From: Novosphingobium sp. G106
GTDB taxonomy: Bacteria > Pseudomonadota > Alphaproteobacteria > Sphingomonadales > Sphingomonadaceae
Assembly (NCBI RefSeq): GCF_019075875.1
Contig: NZ_JAHOOZ010000005.1
Span: forward strand, 19,639 to 83,638
Length of the DNA: 64,000 nt
Direction: 5' to 3'
The notes under the pieces are model-generated. The model was not told the DNA's origin. It made no database searches and saw nothing but the letters and a program-made list of their open reading frames with translations. The position numbers and the translations under genes are program-made. Below are positions 41,571 to 50,327 of this stretch, one piece after another (within the stretch, counting starts at the first letter, position 1; each line of letters begins with the position of its first letter).

Positions 41571-42401
41571 ATGACCTATGCTACGCTGATGGTCCACCTC
41601 GAACTCGGCAAGCCGAACGCCGATCTACTCCAGATTACGGCCAACCTCGCCCAGCGATTTCAAGCGAGCGTGATCGGCATCGCGGCATGCCAGCCAATCC
41701 AGTATGTCTATGGCGACGGCTTCATTTCCGGCCAGGTGATGGAACAGAATCGCGATGAGATTCAACGGGAGGCCGACGCCGCCGAAACGGAATTCCGGGC
41801 GGTGCTCGGCGGCAGAGTCTCCGGTCTCGACTGGCGATTTGCGATCACCGGGGCATCGATTGCCGACTATATCGGCGAAGAGGCCCGCAGCGCGGATCTT
41901 CTGATCACCAAACCGGATCGGGGCGGCTCGATGCTCGACCGTACGCGCAACGTCGACATGGGCGATCTGATCATCCGCGCCGGCCGGCCCGTTCTTCTCG
42001 TCCCTGCCGGCGCGACCAGACTGACGCCTGACCGCGTTATGATCGCATGGAAAGATAGCCGCGAGGCGAGGCGGGCTACGCTCGACGCCCTGCCCTTCCT
42101 TGAAATGGCATCGCGTGTCACGCTCGTCGAGATCGCCGCGGAAGATGAGATGGCGGGGGCGGGCAAGCGGCTCGATGATGTCTCCAGCTGGCTCAAGCGC
42201 CATGGTATCGCGGCCGAACCGTTCGTGGTGCGTGCCACAGGTGATGATGCGTCCGCGATCGAAGCAGTTGCGCGGGAGCAGTCCGCCGACGTGATCGTTG
42301 CCGGCGCCTACGGCCATAGCCGGCTGCGCGAATGGGTGTTGGGCGGAGTGACCGCCGATCTCCTTCTCGCTTCCAACCGGTGCGCGCTCCTCGCCCATTG
42401 A
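41571..42401 (+). CDS. Tandem-domain universal stress protein
   Basis: The 276-residue protein has two UspA domains. The second is the better conserved (DRVMIAWKDSREARRATLDALPFL and the nucleotide-binding end VIVAGAYGHSRLREWVLGGVTADLL). Tandem Usp proteins of this kind are often co-regulated by FNR/FixK/Dnr regulators in low-oxygen clusters, which fits the FNR-like gene upstream. Confidence 0.9.
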   Translation: MTYATLMVHLELGKPNADLLQITANLAQRFQASVIGIAACQPIQYVYGDGFISGQVMEQNRDEIQREADAAETEFRAVLGGRVSGLDWRFAITGASIADYIGEEARSADLLITKPDRGGSMLDRTRNVDMGDLIIRAGRPVLLVPAGATRLTPDRVMIAWKDSREARRATLDALPFLEMASRVTLVEIAAEDEMAGAGKRLDDVSSWLKRHGIAAEPFVVRATGDDASAIEAVAREQSADVIVAGAYGHSRLREWVLGGVTADLLLASNRCALLAH

Positions 42402-42431
42402 TGACAAAGCTTGCAAAGGTCTGACATCGCC

Positions 42432-43416
42432 ATGCAGGCAATGGTGCTGAAAGAGCTCGGCCGCCCCCTTGTCTGGACGGACCTTCCGGACCGCTCGCCG
42501 GGACCGGGAGAGATTCGTGTCAAAGTGTCGGCATGCGCCGTCTGCCGGACCGATCTCCACGTAGTCGACGGCGATCTACCCAACCCCGTCCTTCCCGTCA
42601 TTCCTGGTCACGAAATTGTCGGCCGGATCGATGCGCTCGGTGAGGGCGTGGAGGGTTTGCAGTTGGGAGAGCGGGTCGGTATCCCCTGGCTTGGCCATAG
42701 TTGCGGAGCCTGTTCCTATTGTGCGGCGGGGCGCGAAAACCTTTGCGACCACCCCCTCTTCACCGGTTTCACGCGCGATGGCGGCTTTGCGACGGCCGCG
42801 ATCGCCGACGCGCGCTACGCGTTTCCACTCGGCGAGAACGGCGACGATGTGTCATTGGCCCCTCTTCTCTGCGCCGGCCTGATCGGCTGGCGCTCGCTGG
42901 TCATGGCCGGCGAAGGTCATCGTGTCGGGCTCTACGGCTTTGGCGCTGCCGCGCACATCGTCGCACAGGTGGCAGGATGGCAAGGCCGATCCGTTTTTGC
43001 GTTCACCCGCCCCGGCGATGTCACCACGCAGGGCTTCGCCCGATCCCTCGGCGTCACCTGGGCTGGCGGCTCAGACGAACAGCCGCCCCAGCCGCTCGAT
43101 GCGGCCATCATCTATGCAACCTCGGGCGAACTCGTCCCCGCTGCCCTACGAGCCCTCCGCAAAGGAGGGCGCGTCGTCTGCGCCGGCATCCACATGAGCG
43201 AAATTCCAGGCTTCCCCCTATGATCTGCTATGGGGAGAGCGGCAGATCATGTCGGTCGCGAACCTGACGCGCCAGGATGGTCTCGACTTCCTCGGGCTGG
43301 CGCCGAGAATCGGCATCGTCACGCATACGAACCGCTATCGACTCGATCAGGCCAATCAGGCGCTGAGCGACCTTAGAGCAGGACGGTTCGAGGGCGCCGC
43401 CGTCCTCGTCCCATAG
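42432..43416 (+). CDS. Zinc-dependent alcohol dehydrogenase (probable run-length error)
   Basis: It starts at ATG 42432. Catalytic zinc residues lie in CAVCRTDLHVVDG and GHEIVG. The structural zinc site is CGACSYCAAGRENLC. The Rossmann segment is VGLYGFGAAAHIV. As written, translation stops at 43223 (IPGFPL). Removing one C from the run at 43214-43218 continues the normal C terminus (LLWGERQIMSVANLTRQD ... FEGAAVLVP) to TAG 43416, giving about 327 residues, the usual size. The window shows many such run errors, so the gene is probably intact. It follows uspA by 30 bp. Confidence 0.85.
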
Positions 43417-43493
43417 CGTGCCCGGGCCGGATCCCGGCCGGCCCGGCTACCCGTGATCGCCCACTCGCGGACGACCGGGCCGCTTTGAGGAAT

Positions 43494-43858
43494 TTAAGCG
43501 ACCGTGATTTCGTTGCGCACATCGGTCACGCCAGGCGCGGCCCAGGCGGTTGCAGCAGCCACCTGCCTGTCATGGGGCGATGTGACCGTACCCGCCAGAA
43601 CGACCTTGCCATCGTGGGCGCTCACCGAGACCGTCTTTGGATCGAAGAACCACGATCGATGCAGCGCATGCATGATCTCGTCATCGATATTGCTGGCGTC
43701 GACCTTGCGCTTGATAGCGACCTATCGGATATCCCGATAACTCCGTGCAGCCGCAGGAGCGCATACCTCGAGTTATCCTTCTGATAGTGCCAGTCGACTT
43801 CGCCGGTCAACGTGATCCATCCCTTCTCGACCTGGACCGTGATGGCGTCGCGCGGCAT
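43494..43858 (-). pseudogene. BON-domain protein, 5' truncated and frame-broken
   Basis: The start (ITVQVEKGWITLTGEVDWHYQK) matches the second BON domain of three-domain BON proteins. After a frame change near 43738, the reading continues DEIMHALHRSWFFDPKTVSVSAHDGKVVLAGTVTSPHDRQVA and ends VRNEITVA, a third BON domain. The first domain is missing. The frame break may be a run-length error, but the 5' loss looks real because a stop lies just upstream in frame. BON proteins are periplasmic and often accompany UspA and alcohol dehydrogenase in stress clusters. Confidence 0.72.
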
Positions 43859-44230
43859 AAAGACATCCTAGGCGTGAACCGCCCCGGATTTTCCGGAAGC
43901 TTCAACGCCTGAGAGAGAAGCTGAAGAGCACGACGAATGCGCCATATCCCGAAGATACACGAGGCTCGAAAGTCTCGCCCCTGTTAGCGACAGTCCGCTA
44001 TTTTAGCTGTCCGTCGTGTCCGCCTAATCAGGCCGATTCTCTACCGATGAACCGCGCCGTTACACCACCCCGCGGGGCACGATCCCGAATGCCGCCTTGT
44101 TAATGATAGAGGGATCGAACGCATTGCTCGTAGCGACTGCCGCATGTCGAACGAGAAGAACGCCACCCAGAACGGCTGCGCCGGTCATCATCTGAGAGTG
44201 GTTTAGCCAGCCAACACGGACGGTGATGCA
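43859..44230. other. Gap between BON remnant and pcaF
   Basis: Most of this 372-bp stretch is featureless. A 43-codon minus-strand frame at 44060-44191 (MMTGAAVLGGVLLVRHAAV, one hydrophobic segment) could be a small membrane protein but lacks a good ribosome-binding site. The region probably also contains the transcription end of the pca operon. Confidence 0.4.
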
Positions 44231-45439
44231 TCATACGCGCTCGACAGCCAGAGCCAGCCCCATCCCCACTCCGATGCACAGGGTGGCGAGACCGAGTTTG
44301 CCGCCGTGCTTCTCCAATTGATGGGTGAGCGTGAGAGCCAGGCGCGCACCGCTCATGCCGAGCGGATGGCCCAGCGCGATCGCGCCGCCATTGGCGTTCA
44401 CATGCGGAGCGTCATCGGGGAGACCGAGTTCACGCAACACCGCAAGCGACTGGCTGGCGAACGCCTCGTTGAGCTCGATCGCGTCAAAATCAACGATCTC
44501 CAGTCCGAGGCGTGTCATCAGTTTGCGCGTTGCCGCTACCGGGCCGATCCCCATCACCCTCGGTTCCACGCCCGCCGCCGCCATGCCGAGGATGCGGGCG
44601 CGCGGGACAAGGCCGTAATATTTCGCTGCCGCCTCGCTGGCGATGATCATGGCGGCGGCGCCATCATTGATCCCCGACGCATTGCCGGCGGTGACCGTAC
44701 CCTCGGGCCCGAACAAGGGTTTCAGGGTCGCGAGCAGATCTGCCGTCGTGTCGGCGCGGGGATGCTCATCCACCGACACCTCCATCGTCTCGCCTTTCTT
44801 GCGACCTGGCACGGTGACGGGAATGATCTCCGAAGAGAAGAAGCCATTGCCTTGCGCGACCACAGCGCGGTGCTGGCTGCGCGCGGCAAAAGCATCCTGG
44901 TCGAGGCGGGATATCTTGTAATCTTCGGCCACATTCTCGCCGGTCCGGGGCATTGCCTCGACACCGTAAAGCTTCGCCAGCCTTGGATTGACGAAACGCC
45001 ACCCCATGGTGGTGTCCTCAAGCGTCTGCCCCCGCCCGAAGGCGGCGCCAGCCTTACCCATGACATAGGGCGCGCGCGTCATCGATTCGACGCCGCCTGC
45101 GATCGCCAGAGACATCTCACCCGTGCGGATCGCGCGCGCCGCGGCGCCGACCGCCTCCAGGCCGGAGGCACATAGCCGGTTTAGCGTCACCCCGGGCACG
45201 GATGACGGCAGCCCGGCGAGCAGCAGGCTCATCCGAGCGACATTGCGATTGTCCTCGCCCGACTGGTTGGCGCAACCGTAGAACACCTCTTCGATCGCGG
45301 CCGGATCGAGGCCGGGATTGCGCGCCAGCAGTTGCGCGATCGGCAGCGCTCCCAGATCGTCGGCCCGAACACCGGCAAGTATCCCGCCATAGCGGCCGAT
45401 CGGCGTGCGAACGGCATCGCAGATGAAAGCGTCAGTCAT
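44231..45439 (-). CDS. pcaF: 3-oxoadipyl-CoA thiolase
   Basis: The 402-residue thiolase has the active-site cysteine in [12 protein letters not shown] (about residue 90) and the C-terminal motifs [19 protein letters not shown] and [13 protein letters not shown]. The [16 protein letters not shown] segment is typical of PcaF/PaaJ. It cleaves 3-oxoadipyl-CoA to succinyl-CoA and acetyl-CoA, the last step of the beta-ketoadipate pathway. It is the third gene of the operon pcaI-pcaJ-pcaF. Confidence 0.94.
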   Translation of the reverse strand: MTDAFICDAVRTPIGRYGGILAGVRADDLGALPIAQLLARNPGLDPAAIEEVFYGCANQSGEDNRNVARMSLLLAGLPSSVPGVTLNRLCASGLEAVGAAARAIRTGEMSLAIAGGVESMTRAPYVMGKAGAAFGRGQTLEDTTMGWRFVNPRLAKLYGVEAMPRTGENVAEDYKISRLDQDAFAARSQHRAVVAQGNGFFSSEIIPVTVPGRKKGETMEVSVDEHPRADTTADLLATLKPLFGPEGTVTAGNASGINDGAAAMIIASEAAAKYYGLVPRARILGMAAAGVEPRVMGIGPVAATRKLMTRLGLEIVDFDAIELNEAFASQSLAVLRELGLPDDAPHVNANGGAIALGHPLGMSGARLALTLTHQLEKHGGKLGLATLCIGVGMGLALAVERV

Positions 45440-45457
45440 GTCGATTATCCTATTCTG

Positions 45458-46114
45458 TCAGACGGCGGCCGGCGTCGCGGCCATATCTATCTGGAGGCCT
45501 GTCAGACCGCGCAACGCCTCGAGCGTGAGCCCATCTACCATCTCGACTACGGCCGCCCCCGAGGGGCCCACGTCGAAGACGGCGAGATCGGTGTAGACGC
45601 GCGATACGCAGCCAAGCCCGGTGAGCGGATAGGTACAGGCGTTCACCAGCTTGCTCGTGCCCGACTTGGTGAGCAGCTCCATCATCACGAACACCTGCTT
45701 GGCGCCGATAGCGAGATCCATCGCCCCGCCGACCGCCGGGACGGCATCGGGCGCACCGGTGTGCCAGTTGGCGAGATCGCCATTCACGCCGACCTGAAAG
45801 GCACCCAGCACGCAGATGTCGAGATGGCCGCCGCGCATCATCGCAAAGCTGTCGGCATGGTGGAAGAAACAGCCTCCCGGCAGCAGCGTCACCGGCTGCT
45901 TGCCCGCGTTGATCAGCTCCGGATCTTCGTCTCCCGGTGCAGGCGCCGGACCCATGCCAAGCAGCCCGTTCTCGCTCTGCAGGAATATCTCCTTGTCGGC
46001 GGGGAGATAGTCGGCGACCCGGGTCGGCAGGCCGATGCCCAGATTGACATAGGCGCCCTCGGCTATGTCACGGGCGACCCGCCGGGCCATGTCCTCACGA
46101 TTCATGCGGTTCAT
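45458..46114 (-). CDS. pcaJ: 3-oxoadipate CoA-transferase, beta subunit
   Basis: The 218-residue protein has the CoA-transferase subunit B pattern: VNLGIGLPTRVADYLP and the active-site glutamate in SENGLLGMGP, then GGAMDLAIGAKQVFVMMEL. With PcaI it transfers CoA from succinyl-CoA to 3-oxoadipate. The start follows AAGGGA, 12 bp after pcaI. Confidence 0.94.
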   Translation of the reverse strand: MNRMNREDMARRVARDIAEGAYVNLGIGLPTRVADYLPADKEIFLQSENGLLGMGPAPAPGDEDPELINAGKQPVTLLPGGCFFHHADSFAMMRGGHLDICVLGAFQVGVNGDLANWHTGAPDAVPAVGGAMDLAIGAKQVFVMMELLTKSGTSKLVNACTYPLTGLGCVSRVYTDLAVFDVGPSGAAVVEMVDGLTLEALRGLTGLQIDMAATPAAV

Positions 46115-46126
46115 CGGCGGTTCCCT

Positions 46127-46816
46127 TCAGGCTGCATCGGCAAGGACGGTGGGCATGGCCGCCTGCACGACCCGCTGCACGAAGATGCCGGGGGTGACGA
46201 CCGCCTCGGGATCGAGAGCGCCGAGCGCCGCGATCTCGTTCACCTGGGCGATCGTGCATTTGGCGGCCATCGCCATGATGGGGCCGAAGTTGCGGGCGGT
46301 CTTGCGGTAGACGAGGTTGCCCCAGCGGTCGCCGGCCTGCGCCTTGATCAGGGCGAAGTCGGCGTGGATCGGATATTCGAGCACATAGTGCTTGCCGTCG
46401 ATCTCGCGGGTTTCCTTGCCCTCGGCAAGTTGCGTGCCATAGCCGGTCGGCGTGAAGATCGCGCCGAGACCCGAGCCCGCGGCATGGATGCGCGCGGCCA
46501 GGTTGCCCTGCGGCACCAGCTCAAGCTCGATCTCGCCGGCGCGGTAGAGCGCGTCGAAATGGTGCAGATCCGCCTGACGCGGAAACGAGCAGATGATCTT
46601 CTTCACCCGCCCCGCCTTGAGCAGCGCGGCAAGCCCGGTCTCGCCGTTACCGGCATTGTTGTTGATGACGGTAAGGTCGCGCGCGCCATGGGCGATCAGC
46701 GCATCGATGAGCTGGTCCGGCATGCCCGCGGTCCCGAACCCGCCGATCATGACCGACGCGCCATCGAAAATGTCGCCTACCGCCAAAGCCGGCGTGGCAA
46801 AACTCTTGTCGATCAC
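46127..46816 (-). CDS. pcaI: 3-oxoadipate CoA-transferase, alpha subunit
   Basis: The 229-residue protein starts at GTG 46816 behind GGGAGG. It has the glycine motif VMIGGFGTAGMPDQLI and NNNAGNGETGLAALL, the subunit A signature. It is first in the operon and divergent from the IclR regulator, whose operator-like repeats lie between them. The upstream protocatechuate genes (pcaGH, B, C, D) are not in the window. Confidence 0.94.
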   Translation of the reverse strand: MIDKSFATPALAVGDIFDGASVMIGGFGTAGMPDQLIDALIAHGARDLTVINNNAGNGETGLAALLKAGRVKKIICSFPRQADLHHFDALYRAGEIELELVPQGNLAARIHAAGSGLGAIFTPTGYGTQLAEGKETREIDGKHYVLEYPIHADFALIKAQAGDRWGNLVYRKTARNFGPIMAMAAKCTIAQVNEIAALGALDPEAVVTPGIFVQRVVQAAMPTVLADAA

Positions 46817-46957
46817 CTGATCCTCCCTTTCGCCTGGATGAGAGACATGTCCGATTATCGGATATTGATACGAATATCGACCATTGTGCTCTCCACTTCC
46901 GATTCCTGTCAACGTCGATTATTGTCCAGTTGATCCGATAATCGAACAGGAGGTTGC
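46817..46957. promoter_or_regulatory. Divergent pca control region with repeated CGATTATCGG motifs
   Basis: CCGATTATCGGA (46851-46862) is a near-perfect palindrome. GATCCGATAATCGA (46932-46945) contains the inverse core CCGATAATCG, and a related CGATTATTG lies at about 46916. The spacing and position between pcaI and the IclR gene fit binding sites for a PcaR/PcaU-type activator-autorepressor. Confidence 0.72.
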
Positions 46958-47773
46958 ATGGACGCGTCACTGGAGACTTTGGAAGGTCTCTCGAAATTGG
47001 ACGATATCGGCGCGAAGGCCGATCCCGAGTTCATGACCTCGCTGTCGCGCGGGCTCACGGTCCTTCAATGCTTCGCTGAGGAGCAAGGCCCGCTGTCGAT
47101 CGCGCGCGCGAGCCAGTTGACAGGGCTCAGCCGGGGATCGGTGCGCCGCTGCCTGCACACGCTGCAATGTCTCGGCTTTGCCGAGGCCAGGGGCTCTCAT
47201 TTCATGCTGCTGCCGCGCGTACTTCGGCTGGGCTATGCGTTTCTGTCCTCGGACGCACTGGCGACGGTGGCGCAGCCGCTTCTCGCCCGCGCCGCTGCTG
47301 ATCTTGGCAGATCCTGTTCACTCGGCATCCGCGATGGCGACGAGGTCTGTTATCTCGCGCGCGCCGAAGCCTCACGGATCATGTCGATCGCGCTCAGAGT
47401 CGGCAGCCGGCTGCCGCTCTACTGCACATCGATGGGGCGCGTGCTCCTGGCGCATGCCTCGCCCGCCGAGCAGAAGGCCTATCTCGACCGCACCGTCCTG
47501 ACAGCCAGGACAGCGGACACGGTGACCGACCCCGAAGCGCTGCTGGCGCTTCTGCGGACCGTCCGGGAGCAGGGCTATGCGCTGGTCGATCAGGAACTCG
47601 AGATCGGGCTACGCTCGATCGCCGTGCCGGTGTTCGGCCGGGACCGCACGCTTTTGGGCGCCTTGAATGTCGGCGCCCAGTCGGTGCGCGTATCGCCTGA
47701 ACAGCTTCTCGATCATTATCTTCCCGCACTGCAGCAAATTTCCGTCGAACTCGGTTTGCAGGGGGTAAGATAG
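46958..47773 (+). CDS. pcaR: IclR-family regulator of beta-ketoadipate genes (PcaR/PcaU type)
   Basis: The 271-residue protein has an N-terminal winged HTH (SLSRGLTVLQCFAEEQGPLSIARASQLTGLSRGSVRRCLHTLQCLGFAE) and a C-terminal IclR effector domain (RVGSRLPLYCTSMGRVLLAH, QGYALVDQELEIGLRSIAVPVF). Divergence from pcaIJF and sequence style match PcaR/PcaU, which respond to beta-ketoadipate or protocatechuate. The effector is inferred. Confidence 0.88.
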   Translation: MDASLETLEGLSKLDDIGAKADPEFMTSLSRGLTVLQCFAEEQGPLSIARASQLTGLSRGSVRRCLHTLQCLGFAEARGSHFMLLPRVLRLGYAFLSSDALATVAQPLLARAAADLGRSCSLGIRDGDEVCYLARAEASRIMSIALRVGSRLPLYCTSMGRVLLAHASPAEQKAYLDRTVLTARTADTVTDPEALLALLRTVREQGYALVDQELEIGLRSIAVPVFGRDRTLLGALNVGAQSVRVSPEQLLDHYLPALQQISVELGLQGVR

Positions 47774-47777
47774 CGTC

Positions 47778-48002
47778 ATGTCCCTGTACGAAGTCCCGTT
47801 AGTATCTGAAATTGCGCCGGAACATGCCTTTGCAGGAGCTGGGTATGGCACCGATTTCGGCAGCGCCATTCTCCCGATATTTGCAAATGAGTTTCCCCGT
47901 TCCGGATCTTCTCATCACTTTTCAGGAATATATAGTGTGGATCGAAGACGCTCCACCAGAAGAGTCGCTCAACCTAAATTGGAGAGACGCTTGAATGAAT
48001 GA
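47778..48002 (+). CDS. Small uncharacterised frame before the dioxygenase stub
   Basis: Two overlapping frames are open here: from ATG 47778 (SLYEVPLVSEIAPEHAFAGAGYGTDFG) and another ending at TGA 47994 (MSFPVPDLLITFQEYIVWIEDAPPEESLNLNW). Joined by a one-base shift near 47865 they would give one ~72-residue protein whose stop overlaps the next ATG. I do not recognise it. Low confidence in exact structure. Confidence 0.4.
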   Translation: MSLYEVPLVSEIAPEHAFAGAGYGTDFGSAILPIFANEFPRSGSSHHFSGIYSVDRRRSTRRVAQPKLERRLNE

Positions 48003-48147
48003 AAATCAATCCTTCGATGGCGCTTACTTCGAAGAAGAGAGATCGGTCGACGTCGTCAACTCCCGCATGGGCGAGGCGGGCGAACCCAGGCTGAAGGATG
48101 TTCTGGCCGTCATCACCAAACATCTTCATGCCGCGGTCAAGGAAATC
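47995..48147 (+). pseudogene. 5' stub of an intradiol dioxygenase, probably hydroxyquinol 1,2-dioxygenase
   Basis: It starts at ATG 47995 behind GGAGAGA. The 51 codons before IS6100 read YFEEERSVDVVNSRMGEAGEPRLKDVLAVITKHLHAAVKEI, matching the N-terminal helical domain of hydroxyquinol/chlorocatechol 1,2-dioxygenases (S..VV..RM ... PRL..V...L..HLH..V.E). The metal-binding domain is lost at the IS6100 border. Hydroxyquinol cleavage feeds maleylacetate and then beta-ketoadipate, so the stub fits the neighbouring pcaIJF. Confidence 0.72.
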
Positions 48148-49027
48148 GGCTCTGTTGCAAAAATCGTGAAGCTTGAGCATGCTTGGCGGAGATTGGACGG
48201 ACGGAACGATGACGGATTTCAAGTGGCGCCATTTCCAGGGTGATGTGATCCTGTGGGCGGTGCGCTGGTATTGTCGCTATCCGATCAGCTATCGCGACCT
48301 TGAGGAAATGCTGGCGGAACGCGGCATTTCGGTCGACCATACGACGATCTATCGCTGGGTCCAGTGCTACGCCCCGGAGATGGAGAAGCGGCTGCGCTGG
48401 TTCTGGCGGCGTGGCTTTGATCCGAGCTGGCGCCTGGATGAAACCTACGTCAAGGTGCGGGGCAAGTGGACCTACCTGTACCGGGCAGTCGACAAGCGGG
48501 GCGACACGATCGATTTCTACCTGTCGCCGACCCGCAGCGCCAAGGCAGCGAAGCGGTTCCTGGGCAAGGCCCTGCGAGGCCTGAAGCACTGGGAAAAGCC
48601 TGCCACGCTCAATACCGACAAAGCGCCGAGCTATGGTGCAGCGATCACCGAATTGAAGCGCGAAGGAAAGCTGGACCGGGAGACGGCCCACCGGCAGGTG
48701 AAGTATCTCAATAACGTGATCGAGGCCGATCACGGAAAGCTCAAGATACTGATCAAGCCGGTGCGCGGTTTCAAATCGATCCCCACGGCCTATGCCACGA
48801 TCAAGGGATTCGAAGTCATGCGAGCCCTGCGCAAAGGACAGGCTCGCCCCTGGTGCCTGCAGCCCGGCATCAGGGGCGAGGTGCGCCTTGTGGAGAGAGC
48901 TTTTGGCATTGGGCCCTCGGCGCTGACGGAGGCCATGGGCATGCTCAACCACCATTTCGCAGCAGCCGCCTGATCGGCGCAGAGCGACAGCCTACCTCTG
49001 ACTGCCGCCAATCTTTGCAACAGAGCC
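48148..49027 (+). mobile_element. IS6100 copy 1 (880 bp)
   Basis: The 14-bp terminal repeats GGCTCTGTTGCAAA and the inverse TTTGCAACAGAGCC lie at 48148 and 49027; the length is exactly 880 bp. Left flank AGGAAATC and right flank CACGTTTG do not match, so there is no target duplication. It is in direct orientation with copy 2. Confidence 0.97.
48179..48973 (+). CDS. tnpA: IS6100 transposase
   Basis: The 264-residue IS6-family DDE transposase has HTH-like PISYRDLEEMLAERGISVDHTTIYRWVQ, a catalytic aspartate in RLDETYVKVRGKW, a second in NTDKAPSYGA and the glutamate in NNVIEADHGKLK. It is identical to the other copy. IS6-family elements form cointegrates and mobilise adjacent DNA by recombination between direct copies. 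Confidence 0.97.
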   Translation: MLGGDWTDGTMTDFKWRHFQGDVILWAVRWYCRYPISYRDLEEMLAERGISVDHTTIYRWVQCYAPEMEKRLRWFWRRGFDPSWRLDETYVKVRGKWTYLYRAVDKRGDTIDFYLSPTRSAKAAKRFLGKALRGLKHWEKPATLNTDKAPSYGAAITELKREGKLDRETAHRQVKYLNNVIEADHGKLKILIKPVRGFKSIPTAYATIKGFEVMRALRKGQARPWCLQPGIRGEVRLVERAFGIGPSALTEAMGMLNHHFAAAA

Positions 49028-49107
49028 CACGTTTGCCACAGTCAATGCGGACGCGACAGCCATTAGGCTTATCGCTAATCCGCTGAGCTGATCCTCGGAC
49101 CTGATAT
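49028..49107. other. Short remnant between IS6100 and the CMD gene
   Basis: 80 bp, apparently the cut end of a lost neighbour. Not enough sequence to identify. Confidence 0.4.
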
Positions 49108-49548
49108 TCATGCCTTGGCACCATCAGCGACCTGAGAGTGTGGCCCCAAGACTTGTGCCGCCGCCGAAATTGCGGCGAGTGCTGTGGGAACACCTGCAAC
49201 AATCGCTACCTGGGTAAGAACGCCGAAAATCTGGTCTCGGGTTGCACCCGCGCGTACCGCAGTGGGGACATGAAATTTGATGACATCAATTCCCGTTGCG
49301 CCCAACGCCGCGCCGGCTGCGATGATAACGAGTTCCCGGGTTTTCAAATCCAAATCGGTGCGGCTGTATACATCGCCGAAGACCCACTCAATCACATAGC
49401 GACCAAAATCAGGCGAGCTATCCTTAAATCCATCAAGGTATGCCTCCGTGGGAATGCCGGTGACTGCGGCGAATGTAGCAGATCCCCTGGCGAAACGGTC
49501 CTTTGAGACCTCAGCAGGCAAAGCGACGCTGGAATTTACGACTGACAT
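49108..49548 (-). CDS. Carboxymuconolactone decarboxylase-family protein
   Basis: The 146-residue protein has the CMD/AhpD-like helical domain (YVIEWVFGDVYSRTDLDLKTRELVIIAAGAALGA, VRAGATRDQIFGVLTQVAIVAGVPTAL). It lacks the CxxC pair of AhpD peroxidase proteins, so it is closer to the CMD (PcaC-like) type. The substrate is unknown. It is divergent from a TetR regulator across two operator-like dyads and lies between two IS6100 copies. GC content is lower than the backbone. Confidence 0.85.
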   Translation of the reverse strand: MSVVNSSVALPAEVSKDRFARGSATFAAVTGIPTEAYLDGFKDSSPDFGRYVIEWVFGDVYSRTDLDLKTRELVIIAAGAALGATGIDVIKFHVPTAVRAGATRDQIFGVLTQVAIVAGVPTALAAISAAAQVLGPHSQVADGAKA

Positions 49549-49567
49549 GCTCTATCTCCTCGTTTGC

Positions 49568-49610
49568 ACTGCACCGTGCAGTCTCCAACACATACATTGC
49601 ACAGTGCAGT
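49568..49610. promoter_or_regulatory. Pair of TetR operators
   Basis: ACTGCAC-C-GTGCAGT (49568-49582) is a perfect 7+1+7 dyad; ATTGCAC-A-GTGCAGT (49596-49610) is the same with one mismatch. The centres are 28 bp apart between the divergent CMD and TetR genes. Confidence 0.78.
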
Positions 49611-49626
49611 GCAGTCAAGGAAGGTG

Positions 49627-50300
49627 ATGATCATCGTGAACGAAATTAGCGATTCCCCCCGCAGCGCCGGTCCCTCAACTCGCAGCGACATACCGAAACG
49701 AGAGGGATCCTGGATGCCGCAACGCGCGTCTTCCTCGCGCGAGGCTTTGAAGACACGAGCATGGACCTGGTTGCGCGGGAGGCCTCAGTTGCGCGCCGAA
49801 CTGTCTACAACCAGTTCGAAAGCAAGGAGGCGCTGTTTATCGCATCCGTAGAGCGAGTATGGAGTGAATTTCCCGTTGTGGAAATTACCGCTGATGAGTC
49901 TGTTCTAAGCGATCCGGCGGCTGGTCTGAAGCGGATTGGGGATGCCGTTGTGGATTTTTGGGAACCGCCGATTGCTGTGGCTTTTCTTCGTATGGTTATT
50001 AGTGAGGGAACCCGGTTTCCCGACCTGCCAACAACCTTCTTTGAAGCAGGGAAGGCGCCGGCAATGCGAGCTCTGGTAGAGTACCTGAGAACCTTAAGTG
50101 CGAACCGCGTGCTTCATGTCGAAGATGCGGAACTTGCAGCTTCACAGTTCTTAGGTTTGCTGAACGAGCCCCTTCTTTGGCTACGAGTTATCGGTATTGG
50201 GGATGCTCCATCGAAGGAGCGACGTGAGAAAGTGGTTGCCGAAGGCGTGAGCATGTTCCTCTCTCGCTATGGAAAGCGGCAAATATTGCCAGACAGCTAG
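49627..50300 (+). CDS. TetR-family repressor (probable one-base deletion)
   Basis: From ATG 49627 the frame reads IIVNEISDSPRSAGPSTRSD and IPKREG. After restoring one G in the run near 49704 it continues ILDAATRVFLARGFEDTSMDLVAREASVARRTVYNQFESKEALF, a complete TetR HTH, then a C-terminal effector domain to 50300, about 224 residues. As written the gene is split. Given the error pattern in this window an intact gene is likely, but the region is single-copy here. Likely represses the divergent CMD gene through the dyads at 49568-49610. Confidence 0.82.
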
Positions 50301-50327
50301 GATGTTCACGCCCTAAAAATCATATTT

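Noticed and set aside
43485..43784. Plus-strand frames of about 80-100 codons over the BON remnant
   Set aside because: The minus strand gives recognisable BON domains. The plus frames are shadows.
45332..46933. A 533-codon plus-strand open frame
   Set aside because: It is the antisense shadow of pcaF-pcaJ-pcaI, whose products are clearly recognisable. High GC content keeps antisense frames open.
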